64,000 nucleotides of DNA from Lysobacter gummosus (GTDB taxonomy: Bacteria > Pseudomonadota > Gammaproteobacteria > Xanthomonadales > Xanthomonadaceae): contig NZ_CP011131.1 in the NCBI RefSeq assembly GCF_001442805.1, positions 682,001 through 746,000 of the forward strand, in the 5' to 3' direction. Positions 1 through 8,677 of this stretch are shown here, piece after piece (within the stretch, counting starts at the first letter, position 1; every line of letters starts with the position of its first letter). The notes under the pieces are model-generated. The model was given only the letters and a program-made list of their open reading frames with translations. It did not search any database and was not told where the DNA came from. The position numbers and the translations under genes are program-made.

Positions 1-669
1 CACGATGCCGTGGGCCTTCAAAAAGCTCTGCCAGTCTTCGCTCGTGAACTGACTGCCTTGATCCGAGTGCAAGAGCAAACCAGGCGCGGGCTTGCGTCGC
101 CACACCGCCGCTAGCAGCGCCTGCAGCACCAGATCGGAGTGCTGCGTTGGACGCGTGGCCCAGCCCACGATCCTGCGGGAGAACAGATCGAGCACGACGG
201 CCAAGTACAAGAAGCCTTCGTGGGTGCGAATGTAGGTGATGTCGGTCACCCAGGCCCGATTGGGTTCTTGCGCTGTGAACTCACGCGCCAGCACGTTGTT
301 GGCGACGGCGCCGATCGGCCCGCTCAACGGCCGCGGCCGCCGGCCGTAGCCCACCATGGCGCGCAGCCCTTCTTGCTTCATCAAACGCGCAACGCGGTGT
401 TTGCTGCACGTTTCACCCAACTCGCGCAGGTCCGTGGTGATCTTGCGATGGCCGTAGATCGAGCCGCTTTCCAACCAACTGTGCTTGATCAATCCCAACA
501 GACGTTGGTCGTCGCGTGCACGCGCACTGGCCGGCGCGTGAAGCCAAGCGTAGTAACCGCTGCGGTTTATGCCCAAGACACGGCACATTGCGGCCAGGCC
601 GAACTCGTCGGCGTGCTGCTTCATGAAGGCGTACTTCACCTTTACCCCTTGGCAAAGTACGCGGCGGCT
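1..669 (-). mobile_element. IS3-family transposase OrfB (truncated by window edge)
   Basis: This is the catalytic half of an IS3-family transposase, read leftwards and cut by the window start. The frame lies one base back from OrfA and is reached by -1 frameshifting. It encodes the HTH_21-like stretch (HADEFGLAAMCRVLGINRSGYYAW) followed by the rve integrase core: VTDITYI carries the first catalytic Asp and HSDQGSQF the second. The third residue (Glu) lies beyond the window. Without the right end it is not possible to say whether the element is intact. Confidence 0.92.
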
Positions 670-914
670 TTTTTTAGGATGTCTCGTTCTTCAGTCACGC
701 GCCGAAGTTCTGCCTTCAGGCGTCGCACGTCCGCGTTCTGATCTTTTTCCACACGACGAACCACATCGCTTTTGCCTTGCTGACGCCGCCAGCCGTACAG
801 GCTGTGCACCGACACGCCCAGGCGCTCGGCTACTTCGGCCACCGGCCGCCCGTACTCCACGATCTGACGGACCGCTTCGATCTTGAACTCATCGGTGTAT
901 CGCTTCGCGCTCAT
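642..914 (-). CDS. IS3-family transposase OrfA
   Basis: This 90-residue protein is the DNA-binding half of an IS3-family transposase. It has a helix-turn-helix near residues 7-40 (EFKIEAVRQIVEYG, then VAERLGVSVHSLYGWRR) and a C-terminal heptad-like helix (VRRLKAELRRVTEERDILKKAAA) of the leucine-zipper type that mediates multimerisation. I chose the ATG at 914 because GGAGG sits just upstream; a GTG at 926 is in frame but has no better ribosome site. It overlaps the OrfB frame, as usual in this family. Confidence 0.92.
   Translation of the reverse strand: MSAKRYTDEFKIEAVRQIVEYGRPVAEVAERLGVSVHSLYGWRRQQGKSDVVRRVEKDQNADVRRLKAELRRVTEERDILKKAAAYFAKG
668..675 (-). promoter_or_regulatory. Programmed -1 ribosomal frameshift site (A7G)
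   Basis: On the minus strand the bases read AAAAAAAG within the Lys-Lys-Ala codons of OrfA. This is the classical IS3/IS911-type slippery heptamer. A one-base slip leads directly into the OrfB frame and so would make the OrfAB fusion transposase. Confidence 0.8.
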
Positions 915-951
915 AACCACCTCCACTTAAGCCATAGTTTATGGCTGCGAG

Positions 952-1467
952 ATGTCTACGAAACCCTGGGCGATTCAGTCAGCGCCGCAGAGCGATGCTC
1001 CCAGTTTGACGATCGAGGACATTCTTCGCCTGCCGCTTGAACAGGGAGCCGATGGCTACGACCGCATATCCAAGGGCCTTCGTTCGATAGGTCAGTTCAG
1101 CGTATTCCGTCAAGAAGGAGTGTTGACACTGTCCGACGGTCACCGGATCAATATCGTTGTCGACTACACCAGCGCCGGCATCCTCAGCATCGGCGTGGAC
1201 AAAGCCCGATGCTTTACGTTGAAGGATGCCGTCAGGATCACAGGTGCCAAGCCCGTGTCGGCGGTCAGCTATCCCTATGTGGAAGGCCCTAATTACGACA
1301 CTTACTCAGCGATTGCCAATGGCGTTGATGTGAACATTGGGAAGTTCACGGCTGGCGAGAATTGCTTGACGGAAATCCATTTGGTGGATGTGCAAACTGC
1401 AGCCGAATTCGTTATGAAGAACAAGCTGGAGCTGCCCGCGAAAAATCTGCCTGTCCTCAAGCCTTAG
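952..1467 (+). CDS. Hypothetical protein at the IS edge
   Basis: The 171-residue soluble protein is not recognised. It has no signal peptide, no membrane segment and no obvious catalytic motif; the body from about residue 20 (LTIEDILRLPLEQG) is mixed alpha/beta. The first 10-15 codons lie immediately beyond the transposase start region, so the present start may be supplied by the insertion-sequence end, with the original N-terminus lost. It precedes the lipoprotein/effector pair on the same strand, so it could be an extra immunity protein or the tail of an older cassette. That role is inference from context only. Confidence 0.55.
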   Translation: MSTKPWAIQSAPQSDAPSLTIEDILRLPLEQGADGYDRISKGLRSIGQFSVFRQEGVLTLSDGHRINIVVDYTSAGILSIGVDKARCFTLKDAVRITGAKPVSAVSYPYVEGPNYDTYSAIANGVDVNIGKFTAGENCLTEIHLVDVQTAAEFVMKNKLELPAKNLPVLKP

Positions 1468-1784
1468 CGAAGATGCGGACTTCAAAAGTCTGCATGAATC
1501 AAAACCAAGATCAGGTGGTCGGAGTCAGCGGGACCTTGACGAAAGGACGCATCAGAGTGCTCTCAGCATGGACTACGGAGAGAGTGTCGCACTGGATAAA
1601 TGGCTCCCGAGCTTGCGACGGAGAACGCCAGAACTCTCGTGCACGCATATCCACCAATTCCGCATATTTTCAGCGCCTTTGCCCTGGTCGTCTGCGGCCA
1701 GCGCATAAAGATCGCAGCGGTTGTTGTTCATCAGATGACAGCTCGCTTATGCTCAACGAATCCCCTCTGCCTGCGGTGCAAGCA

Positions 1785-2465
1785 ATGCGCAACTTTCAGT
1801 TTCGCTGTGTCGCTGCAGCCGTTCGGCCGCACGCAGTCGCGTCCGCGCTGATCGTCCTCAATGTCCTCGCCGTCAGCGCGTGCGCTCACGGCCCGACACC
1901 ACCACGCCACGCCGCTACAACTCAGGAGCCTCATGACATGACGTCGTCCGACCAGTACAGAATCAGCACTGCCAGCGAGCATCCCGATCTGACGCCAGGA
2001 GAGGTCGCACGACGGATGCTCCGGTTGGCGGAGGCGCTACAGTCGATGGATGAGGTCACCGTTGAAAGTGTGACGGAGCGTACCGGCTTGCCGCTCAAGT
2101 ACGCACCGTTGGGCAAGGTGCACGCCTTCGCCATAAAGCTCCCGGAATCTGGGTGGAGCTACGGTGTTACCTACGAGCAGGACGGGTCCTACAAAGCGGT
2201 GGAGCTTGCGTACCGCCATGCAGACATCAATGAGGCATCGATGTCGCCGGTGTGCGAAGTTGACCTCGCGGCGGCATCCAAAGCACTTAAAGGCGCTGGC
2301 TATTCCGGCAAGGTGGAAGCCGACGAAATAGGACAGGCGACGGAATATGTCTTTCTACGTTCCCACATGAAAGTGCGGATCGTGCCTGCCGCCGAGTCCG
2401 CGCCGATCGATGGAAAAGCCGCCCGTTCCTGTATTCAGCAGCTGACGATCTCTTCGAGGGATTGA
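1785..2465 (+). CDS. Lipoprotein, probable immunity protein of the adjacent T4SS effector
   Basis: The 226-residue protein starts with a basic stretch, a hydrophobic segment and a lipobox ending VSAC, so it should be a periplasmic lipoprotein. The ATG at 1785 gives a normal lipoprotein signal; an in-frame ATG at 1749 would add 12 residues. I recognise no family. The gene ends (TGA 2463-2465) two bases before the effector start, so the two are co-transcribed and probably co-translated. In Xanthomonas and Stenotrophomonas, immunity proteins (X-Tfi) for X-T4SS effectors are often lipoproteins encoded directly next to the effector. That supports an immunity role, but it has not been shown for this sequence. 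Confidence 0.72.
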   Translation: MRNFQFRCVAAAVRPHAVASALIVLNVLAVSACAHGPTPPRHAATTQEPHDMTSSDQYRISTASEHPDLTPGEVARRMLRLAEALQSMDEVTVESVTERTGLPLKYAPLGKVHAFAIKLPESGWSYGVTYEQDGSYKAVELAYRHADINEASMSPVCEVDLAAASKALKGAGYSGKVEADEIGQATEYVFLRSHMKVRIVPAAESAPIDGKAARSCIQQLTISSRD

Positions 2466-2467
2466 AC

Positions 2468-4279
2468 ATGACAAGGATGAACAAGCAGCTGGATGCTGCC
2501 GTCAAGGCGTTTGCGACTTCGCCGGGTGTGAGCGACGCTCATGTCGGGCACCTGCGCGAGGCGCTGGTCTCGGACGATGAGTTGCTGGAGGAGATGAACA
2601 AAGCCGCCAAGCTGGGGCGGCTAACGTCTTTTTCTATCTCACCCACGTCAGAAAGCTTGGTGGGAGACATCGACATTCGTAGCGGTGTGGTCGGACTTCC
2701 CATCAGCGCGTTGGCGGGGTCTGACGCCGGTTCGAAGGGGCGGTTGGATGCTGCGCTGAAAATTCAGGAAATGTCGCTGCGTTTCGGCAACAGCACTTAC
2801 AAAGACGAAGCCGGCAATGTCGTTCCTGTGTCGCAAGAGATGGTGGGCAACCTGCAGTCGGCGATAAATGCCTCGCCGATGCTGGTGGAGCGTATCGGGG
2901 CCGCGATCAACGCCGAGCCAAAACCGCATCTGAAGAGCTTCGGAATTCTGCCTCATGGACAGGGAGCCGGGGCCGCTTACGATGGCGACGAAAAGGCCAT
3001 GCTGATTCCGGCCTATCGGCTGCAGAACAAATCTTCAGCCAATACTTCGGGATTCGATGTCGCGCCGATGGTCTTCACGTTGGCGCATGAGACGCAGCAT
3101 GGTTTCAATCATGACAAGAAGCGCGAAGCATGGGCCGCCTTCGACGCTGAGATAAAGCAGATCGCGCGCGACAAAAATCCCGTCAACGACTACACGCCAC
3201 CCATCGGGAAGTTCATTCAGGCATCACGGGAGGACGAGGCACGAGCTGAGATTGCAGGTTGGAACGCGGTTGTAAGCATGAAGCGCCAAGCCGGCAGTGA
3301 AGTCAGCCTTAGTGAAATGAGTCGAACAAAAGGCATTCGTTCCTATATGTTCTTGGGCCGAGACGATGCCGCACAACAGCTGGTCGGAAAATCCGGCTTG
3401 AAATTCAACGCGGATTCGACCATAGACCCGACGCCGGGTAACGTCGAGGCCATGGGTAAGAACTACTTCGACCGTAAGCCCAAAGCAGATGGAATCGAAT
3501 CAGCCGAGACGGCCACGCTGGGGCCACACAAGGAGTCTGACTACCAAAACTACTACGGCAGGAACGCGATCGAACGCGTGATTCAGTTTGATCGCGAATA
3601 TGCGCATTCGGTGGGTGGTGTCGAACCGAAGATGCATATCGATATGGGCAAGCTACGCTTGAACGAGCGGCTGATCGAACGGCTAGGGCTGCAAATAGAT
3701 CCGCACCCCGAACGTCCCCAGGCCTATTACGACACCAGCCAATCACCGCCGGCGTTGCATCATTTCGAGCACACCAAGACCGGGGCTAGATTGAATCAAC
3801 ATGTGCCGATCGAGTCGAGCGTCCTGGCCGACTCCTTAAGCACGATAGACAGCGGTCGGCCGATACCAGGCCAACAGGCGCACCCAGATCACGGCTTGTA
3901 CTCCCAGATTGCGACCCAGGTCCGACAACAGGATCAACAGCACGGACGCCATTGGGACGAAGCCAGTGAGCGTATGACTGCTAGCCTGTTGGCACTGGCT
4001 AAGGAAAATGGCCTATCGCAAGTGGATCACGTGGTCTTCAGCATCAAAAACGAACACGTCGCCGCCGGCGAAAACGTCTTCGTCGTGCAAGGGCGGCTCG
4101 ATGACCCGGCGCACCTGCGGGCGCATATGAAAACGGATGAGGCCGCTCGCACGCCGGAGGCGGCTTCGTTCGAAAAGGTAGAAGCGATCAACGAGCGTAT
4201 CGCCCGGCAAACGGCCCAGGCCCAGGCGCTCGGGCAGACGCCGGAGGAAACGCCCAAGGGGCCGGGCATGGGGCGATGA
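2468..4279 (+). CDS. X-T4SS antibacterial effector with zinc-metallopeptidase motif and C-terminal XVIPCD
   Basis: The 603-residue protein has two recognisable parts. At residues 207-211 lies HETQH inside TLAHETQHGFNH, a zincin HExxH signature; the downstream stretch EDEARAEIAGWNAV could supply a third Glu ligand. From about residue 472 (HPDHGLYSQI) to the end it matches the XVIPCD secretion signal: the HPDH opening, the GRLDDPAHLRAHMKTDEA block with spaced acidic and Glu residues, and a Gln-rich tail. XVIPCDs bind VirD4 and send toxins through the antibacterial X-T4SS of Xanthomonas relatives. The start at 2468 has GAGGGA upstream; a TTG at 2462 is the alternative. The peptidase substrate is unknown; a cell-wall target would fit a periplasmic lipoprotein as antidote. 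Confidence 0.85.
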   Translation: MTRMNKQLDAAVKAFATSPGVSDAHVGHLREALVSDDELLEEMNKAAKLGRLTSFSISPTSESLVGDIDIRSGVVGLPISALAGSDAGSKGRLDAALKIQEMSLRFGNSTYKDEAGNVVPVSQEMVGNLQSAINASPMLVERIGAAINAEPKPHLKSFGILPHGQGAGAAYDGDEKAMLIPAYRLQNKSSANTSGFDVAPMVFTLAHETQHGFNHDKKREAWAAFDAEIKQIARDKNPVNDYTPPIGKFIQASREDEARAEIAGWNAVVSMKRQAGSEVSLSEMSRTKGIRSYMFLGRDDAAQQLVGKSGLKFNADSTIDPTPGNVEAMGKNYFDRKPKADGIESAETATLGPHKESDYQNYYGRNAIERVIQFDREYAHSVGGVEPKMHIDMGKLRLNERLIERLGLQIDPHPERPQAYYDTSQSPPALHHFEHTKTGARLNQHVPIESSVLADSLSTIDSGRPIPGQQAHPDHGLYSQIATQVRQQDQQHGRHWDEASERMTASLLALAKENGLSQVDHVVFSIKNEHVAAGENVFVVQGRLDDPAHLRAHMKTDEAARTPEAASFEKVEAINERIARQTAQAQALGQTPEETPKGPGMGR

Positions 4280-4527
4280 CGGCACTGCACTATCAAGACG
4301 GCCAAGACATCCGACTGGGCGACAGCGTCCGCTGGGGAAACGATGCGCGCGGCGTGGTCGTGGTCATGATCGCCGAACAGACGGCGCTGCCTGGCTACGT
4401 TGCGGCGGAGTGGGCGTATCTGCAGCGCGGCTGCATGATCGAGCTCTCCGCGTCCGGACTGTTCCATTACGACGCCGAAGGGTCGGCGCAGGACGAAGGC
4501 CTCGTGTTGCTCGCTCGCGCGACCTGA
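4276..4527 (+). CDS. Small protein coupled to the T4SS effector
   Basis: The 83-residue cytosolic-looking protein starts inside the effector stop (ATGA overlap, 4276-4279), so it is translationally coupled. It has no signal or membrane segment. The sequence (RLGDSVRWGNDARGVVVVMIAEQ, then a Trp-Ala-Tyr-Leu block and LFHYDAEG) looks like a small beta-barrel fold. Similar small proteins occur next to secreted-toxin genes, so it may be a second immunity protein, adaptor or chaperone. The family is not firmly recognised. Confidence 0.65.
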   Translation: MTALHYQDGQDIRLGDSVRWGNDARGVVVVMIAEQTALPGYVAAEWAYLQRGCMIELSASGLFHYDAEGSAQDEGLVLLARAT

Positions 4528-4800
4528 CTGCCGCCGCCGGACGACGGCGGGCTTCAAGAAGCGACTGTCGCCATCGTCGAAATGTCAGCTCGGGCAGGTG
4601 ACATTGTCCCGTTGTTTTCCGCGCGCTTGATGATACTTTTGCCCGGCACTCGCCTGGGCCCCGTTTAAACATGTGATCGGGCATGCAGCGGCGCCATGAG
4701 ACGATCGTGCATACGCCTCGTGGCCGGCAGCGCGCCCGCGTAATCCGGCGCTTTGCGCGACTTGAATGCACGTATCCGCTCTGAAAACAGGAGAACGGCG

Positions 4801-5280
4801 ATGGTCAGCAAGAACACGATTTGTCTGTGGTACGACGGCGGCGCTTTGGATGCGGCGAAGTTCTACGCGCAGACGTTTCCGGACAGCACGGTGGGGGCGG
4901 TGCATCACGCGCCCGGCGATTATCCCGATGGCAAGCAGGGCGATGTGCTGACGGTCGAGTTCACGGTGATGGGCATTCCGTGCATCGGTTTGAACGGCGG
5001 GCCCATGTTCAAGCACAGCGAGGCGTTCTCGTTCCAGGTGGCGACCGACGATCAGGCCGAGACCGATCGCTTGTGGGACGCGATCGTCGGAAACGGCGGC
5101 AAGGAAAGCGAGTGCGGCTGGTGCAAGGACAAGTGGGGGCTGTCGTGGCAGATCACCCCGCGTGCGTTGACGGATGCGTTCACCCATCCGGATAAGAAGG
5201 TGGCCAAGCGCGCGTTCGACGCCATGATGAAGATGCAGAAGATCGATATCGCCACGATCGAGGCCGCTGTCCGCGGCTGA
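4801..5280 (+). CDS. VOC-fold protein, PhnB/3-demethylubiquinone methyltransferase-like
   Basis: The 159-residue protein has the PhnB-like vicinal-oxygen-chelate fold: CLWYDGGALDAAKFYAQTFPDS at the start, GIPCIGLNGGP in the middle and SWQITPRALTDAF near the end. These proteins carry the old label '3-demethylubiquinone-9 3-methyltransferase', but that label is not supported by a SAM-binding site here; the molecular role of the group is unsettled. The ATG at 4801 follows GGAGAA. It stands alone in a tail-to-head arrangement with the next gene. Confidence 0.85.
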   Translation: MVSKNTICLWYDGGALDAAKFYAQTFPDSTVGAVHHAPGDYPDGKQGDVLTVEFTVMGIPCIGLNGGPMFKHSEAFSFQVATDDQAETDRLWDAIVGNGGKESECGWCKDKWGLSWQITPRALTDAFTHPDKKVAKRAFDAMMKMQKIDIATIEAAVRG

Positions 5281-5549
5281 TCGGGCACGCGCGGCGGCTC
5301 TGCGTGAAGCCGCGGCTGAACAGCGGTTTCGCGCCGTAGCCGACGCCAAATCTTCCGATTCGCCGAACCACCGGGAAGCGGTCTGAGCCGCTTCCCCGTG
5401 GTTCGGCCGCGCGCTGGTCGTATCGGCGCCGAAGCCCGGATTCCTGCGCCTGGCCAAGCCGGGCGCTGCCGATCGAATCCCGGTTGTCTTGACCCTGTCA
5501 TCCCCGTGGCATCGAATCCGCGGTACGGCTCAAACGCCGGGAGACGACG

Positions 5550-6224
5550 ATGGCCAGGTTCCGCATTCCAGTCTCATGCCGGGTTCCGGCGGTTTCACGC
5601 GGTCAGGGCTGGTACTTGGCCTGTCTTCTGTTCTTGCCGGCGGCCTGGCCGGCGTTCGCCGGCGAACCGGCCCCGCAGTGGCGGTTGGTCAGCGACAAGG
5701 ACGGCATCCGGCTGGAGGCGCGGCGCATTCCTGGTGAGCGTTTCGATGAGCTGCGTGTCACCACGTCGCTGAAGGCTTCGCCGAAGACGGTCGCGGATTA
5801 TCTGCTCGGGAAGTATCTGGACGAGAAGAATAAGAACATCAGCCGCACCTTCATCCAGCGAGGGCCGGACATGGCGCTGTGGTCGGATGTGCTCAGCACG
5901 TCGGTCACCAGTGATCGCTGTTACTCCATGCGCTTCGAGCGGCATGCGCTGGCCAACGGCGAGATGCGGGTGAAGTTCGTGTCGCTCGACTATGCCGGCA
6001 GGAAACCGATGCCGGACTGCATTGCGCTGCGCGCGCGCGGCGAGTGGACGATGACGCCGAGCGGCACCGGCACGCGCTTGACCTACGCTTCGCTGACCGA
6101 CATCGGCGGCAGCGCGCCGGCATTCCTGGTGCATCGTTCGCTGTCGTCGGCCGCGGTGTCCAGCGTGCGCAAAGTGGTCGCGGGCGCGTCGGGCTTGGCG
6201 TTGCCTCGTGGCATCGGCGACTGA
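5550..6224 (+). CDS. START-domain (SRPBCC) secreted protein
   Basis: The 224-residue protein has a probable Sec signal (hydrophobic WYLACLLFLPAAWPAFAG). A START/SRPBCC lipid-binding-type fold follows: WRLVSDKDGIRLEARRIPG, a long central strand region and a C-terminal helix. START-like proteins bind a hydrophobic ligand in a deep cavity; the ligand here is unknown. There is no operon partner. An alternative start further in would shorten the basic N-region, but the present one gives a usable signal peptide. Confidence 0.75.
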   Translation: MARFRIPVSCRVPAVSRGQGWYLACLLFLPAAWPAFAGEPAPQWRLVSDKDGIRLEARRIPGERFDELRVTTSLKASPKTVADYLLGKYLDEKNKNISRTFIQRGPDMALWSDVLSTSVTSDRCYSMRFERHALANGEMRVKFVSLDYAGRKPMPDCIALRARGEWTMTPSGTGTRLTYASLTDIGGSAPAFLVHRSLSSAAVSSVRKVVAGASGLALPRGIGD

Positions 6225-6768
6225 GCGACAGCGCGCCGATCCGAATCCGGATCGAAGAGCGTTGCAGATCGGAATCGCGTGTCGGCCTGCGGGTTCACCG
6301 AGCCGGGTTTCGCCGATCAGTGCGGCCCGGCATCGCCGGGCGATATGGCCATTTCGCGGTATCGATCTTGGCGAAGCCGAAAGGAATGCCGGCGAAATGG
6401 CCGTGCTGACCGCGTGCGTTTTGCGCCTTGGTGTTGCTTGATGTTTGGAGCGAAAAGCGAATCCCCCCTGGCCCCCTTTTTCAAAGGGGGGAACAGCAAC
6501 GGCAACTTCACTGGGGATCAGCAGCGATTACGACAACGATAACGGCGACCGCAACGCCAACCGCCGACGAAACCATTGCCCCCTTTGAAAAAGGGGGCTG
6601 GCGCCTGCGTTGCGTGCTTCAGACGGATGCGCCTGCGCCGGGGGATTTGCTTCTACAACACCCGCGAAACGTGACCGACGAGAAGGCCGAACCCGGCCAG
6701 TGTCGCGGCGATCAACAACGCCAAACCCCGCAGTGGCGCCCGTTGCTGCGATGCACAATAATGGCCCC
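6225..6768. other. Intergenic region with an inverted pair of palindromes
   Basis: No gene is supported between the START protein and the MFS transporter. It holds two short palindromes of the CCCCCTTT...AAAGGGGG type (listed separately) and the promoter region of the transporter, in which I recognise no clear -35/-10 pair. Confidence 0.6.
6472..6597. repeat. Inverted pair of C5T-A-G5 palindromes
   Basis: At 6472-6490 and 6579-6597 two 19-base palindromes with five C and five G at the ends and a T/A-rich core appear. They are exact reverse complements of each other, 88 bases apart. Such C-run/G-run palindromes resemble mobile intergenic repeats rather than terminators for one gene. Confidence 0.7.
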
Positions 6769-8001
6769 ATGACCCCCGCCAGCCCCGTCCGCCAGGACAG
6801 CCCCGCGCCGATCCTGTCTCCCCGCCAGATCGCCCTGATCCTGTTCGCCCTGGCCATGGGCGGTTTCGCCATCGGCACCAGCGAGTTCGTGGTCATGGGC
6901 CTGATCACCGACATCGCCCGCGCGATGGGCGTGAACGAGCCCGCGGTTGGTCACGTCATCAGCGCGTATGCCCTGGGCGTGGTGGTCGGCGCGCCGGCCT
7001 TGGCGATCCTTGGCGCGCGCATGTCGCGCCGCAGTCTGCTGCTGGCGCTGATGGGCTTCTATGCATTCGGCAATCTCGCCAGCGCGCTGGCGCCGGGTTA
7101 CTACACCTTGATGTTCGCGCGCTTCGTCGCGGGCCTGCCGCATGGCGCGTATTTCGGAATCGCGGCCCTGGTGGCGGCGCGGATCAGTCCGCCCGAGCAG
7201 CGCGGCGCCGCGGTCGGGCGGGTGATGTTGGGCTTGTCGGTGGCGTTGCTGGTGGGCAATCCGCTGGCGACGTGGCTGGGGCAGACCTTCGGCTGGCGCT
7301 GGGCGTTCGGACTGGTGTCGTTGATCGCGCTGGCGACGGTGACGATGACCGCGCGGGTGTTGCCGCCGGGCATGCATGCGCCGCGCCCGGACGCGATGCG
7401 CGAGTTGCGCGACTTCAATCGCAAGCCGGTGTGGCTGGCCCTGGGCATCGGTGCGATCGGCTTCGCGGGCATGTTCTGCGTCTTCAGTTATCTGGCGCCG
7501 ACGCTGGTGCACGTGACCGGCGTGCGCGAGTCGTTCATTCCCTTCGGACTGATCGCGTTCGGCATCGGCGGCATTCTCGGCACGCTCGGCGGCGGCTGGT
7601 TGTTCGACCGCCTGCAATTCCGCGCCGCGGCGTGGATTCTGGTGTGGTCGGCGGCGATCCTGCTGCTGTTCCCGCTGGCCGCGCGCTCGGTGTGGACGGT
7701 GCTGCCGGCGGTGCTGGCGGTCGGCACGATGGGCGCGTTGGCGACGGTGTTGCAGGCGCATCTGATGGACGTGGCCAAGTCGGCGCAGACGTTGGCGGCG
7801 GCGTCCAACCATTCGGCGTTCAACATGGCCAATGCGCTCGGGCCGTGGCTCGGCGGCATGGCGATCACGGCCGGTTACGGCTGGACTTCGACCGGCGTGG
7901 TCGGTGCGATCACGGCCGTGGCGGGGTTGCTGATTTATTTCTGGGCACGCAGCGATGCGCAGCGTACCCGCGCGCTGGCGGTGGTCAACGAGGCCGAGTG
8001 A
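6769..8001 (+). CDS. MFS transporter, DHA1 drug-efflux type (AraJ-like)
   Basis: The 410-residue protein has twelve predicted membrane segments. The MFS motif between segments 2 and 3 is LGARMSRRS, followed by the segment LLLALMGFYAFGNLASALAPGYY. The N-terminal motif FAIGTSEFVVMGLI is typical of the DHA1 subgroup containing AraJ, YdhP and YdeA, which export sugars, drugs or peptides. I place the start at 6769; an ATG at 6751 is possible. No regulator lies next to it, and the substrate cannot be read from sequence. Confidence 0.9.
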   Translation: MTPASPVRQDSPAPILSPRQIALILFALAMGGFAIGTSEFVVMGLITDIARAMGVNEPAVGHVISAYALGVVVGAPALAILGARMSRRSLLLALMGFYAFGNLASALAPGYYTLMFARFVAGLPHGAYFGIAALVAARISPPEQRGAAVGRVMLGLSVALLVGNPLATWLGQTFGWRWAFGLVSLIALATVTMTARVLPPGMHAPRPDAMRELRDFNRKPVWLALGIGAIGFAGMFCVFSYLAPTLVHVTGVRESFIPFGLIAFGIGGILGTLGGGWLFDRLQFRAAAWILVWSAAILLLFPLAARSVWTVLPAVLAVGTMGALATVLQAHLMDVAKSAQTLAAASNHSAFNMANALGPWLGGMAITAGYGWTSTGVVGAITAVAGLLIYFWARSDAQRTRALAVVNEAE

Positions 8002-8079
8002 CTCCGGCGCGCAAGCGTCAGAGCAGACGTCCTTCCAGGCGGTGTCCGAAATTCCCCGCGGCTGCCGTATCCTTGCGCC

Positions 8080-8589
8080 ATGCCCACCTATATCGCCCTG
8101 CTGCGCGCCGTGAACGTCGGCGGCACCGGCAAACTGCCGATGGCCGAGCTGCGCGCCATGTGCGAGGACGCCGGTTTCCTCGATGTGCGTACCTACATCG
8201 CTAGCGGCAACGTGGTATTTCGCAGCGCCCTGAGCGCGAGCGCGGCGCAGGCGGCGTTGGAGAAGCGGCTGGCGGACTATGCCGGCAAGCCGGTCGGGGT
8301 GATCGTGCGCACCGGCGCGCAGATGGCCAAGGCGCTGGCGGCGCAGCCGTTCGCGCATGCCGCGCCCAATCGCGCGGTGCTGATCTTCCTCGATCAGGCC
8401 CCGCCGGCCGATGCATTGGCCGCGGTCAAGCACCTTAACGGCGAAGAGATCGCCCTGGGCGAGCGCGAGATCTACGTGCACTACGGCGACGGCATGGCCG
8501 ATTCCCGGCTGGTCATTCCCGCGGCCAAGGCCGGCACGGCGCGCAATTTGAATACGGTCGCCAAGCTGGTCGAGATGGCCGACGGCTGA
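8080..8589 (+). CDS. DUF1697 family protein
   Basis: The 169-residue cytosolic protein matches DUF1697 throughout. The family opening YIALLRAVNVGGTGKLPMAEL, the YIASGNVVF strand and the tail SRLVIPAAKAGTARNLNTVAKL are all present. Function is unknown; the fold is ferredoxin-like in solved members. The length is normal. It is followed by a DUF2058 gene after about 90 bases on the same strand, but a common operon is not evident. Confidence 0.92.
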   Translation: MPTYIALLRAVNVGGTGKLPMAELRAMCEDAGFLDVRTYIASGNVVFRSALSASAAQAALEKRLADYAGKPVGVIVRTGAQMAKALAAQPFAHAAPNRAVLIFLDQAPPADALAAVKHLNGEEIALGEREIYVHYGDGMADSRLVIPAAKAGTARNLNTVAKLVEMADG

Positions 8590-8677
8590 GCGGCGGCGCC
8601 CCGTGAAACCCGCAAAAAGTCAGGTTCGGCCGCCCCGGCCGGTTTAAGCCGGCCGCGGCCCGTACTAGACTGGGCCC

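Noticed and set aside
1362..1784. An N-terminal extension of the immunity-like lipoprotein
   Set aside because: It overlaps the previous gene, has no family-like sequence and would bury the lipoprotein signal in the middle of the protein.
4585..5457. A 290-codon minus-strand frame over the PhnB-like gene
   Set aside because: Antisense mirror of a recognised VOC-fold gene, with no domain of its own.
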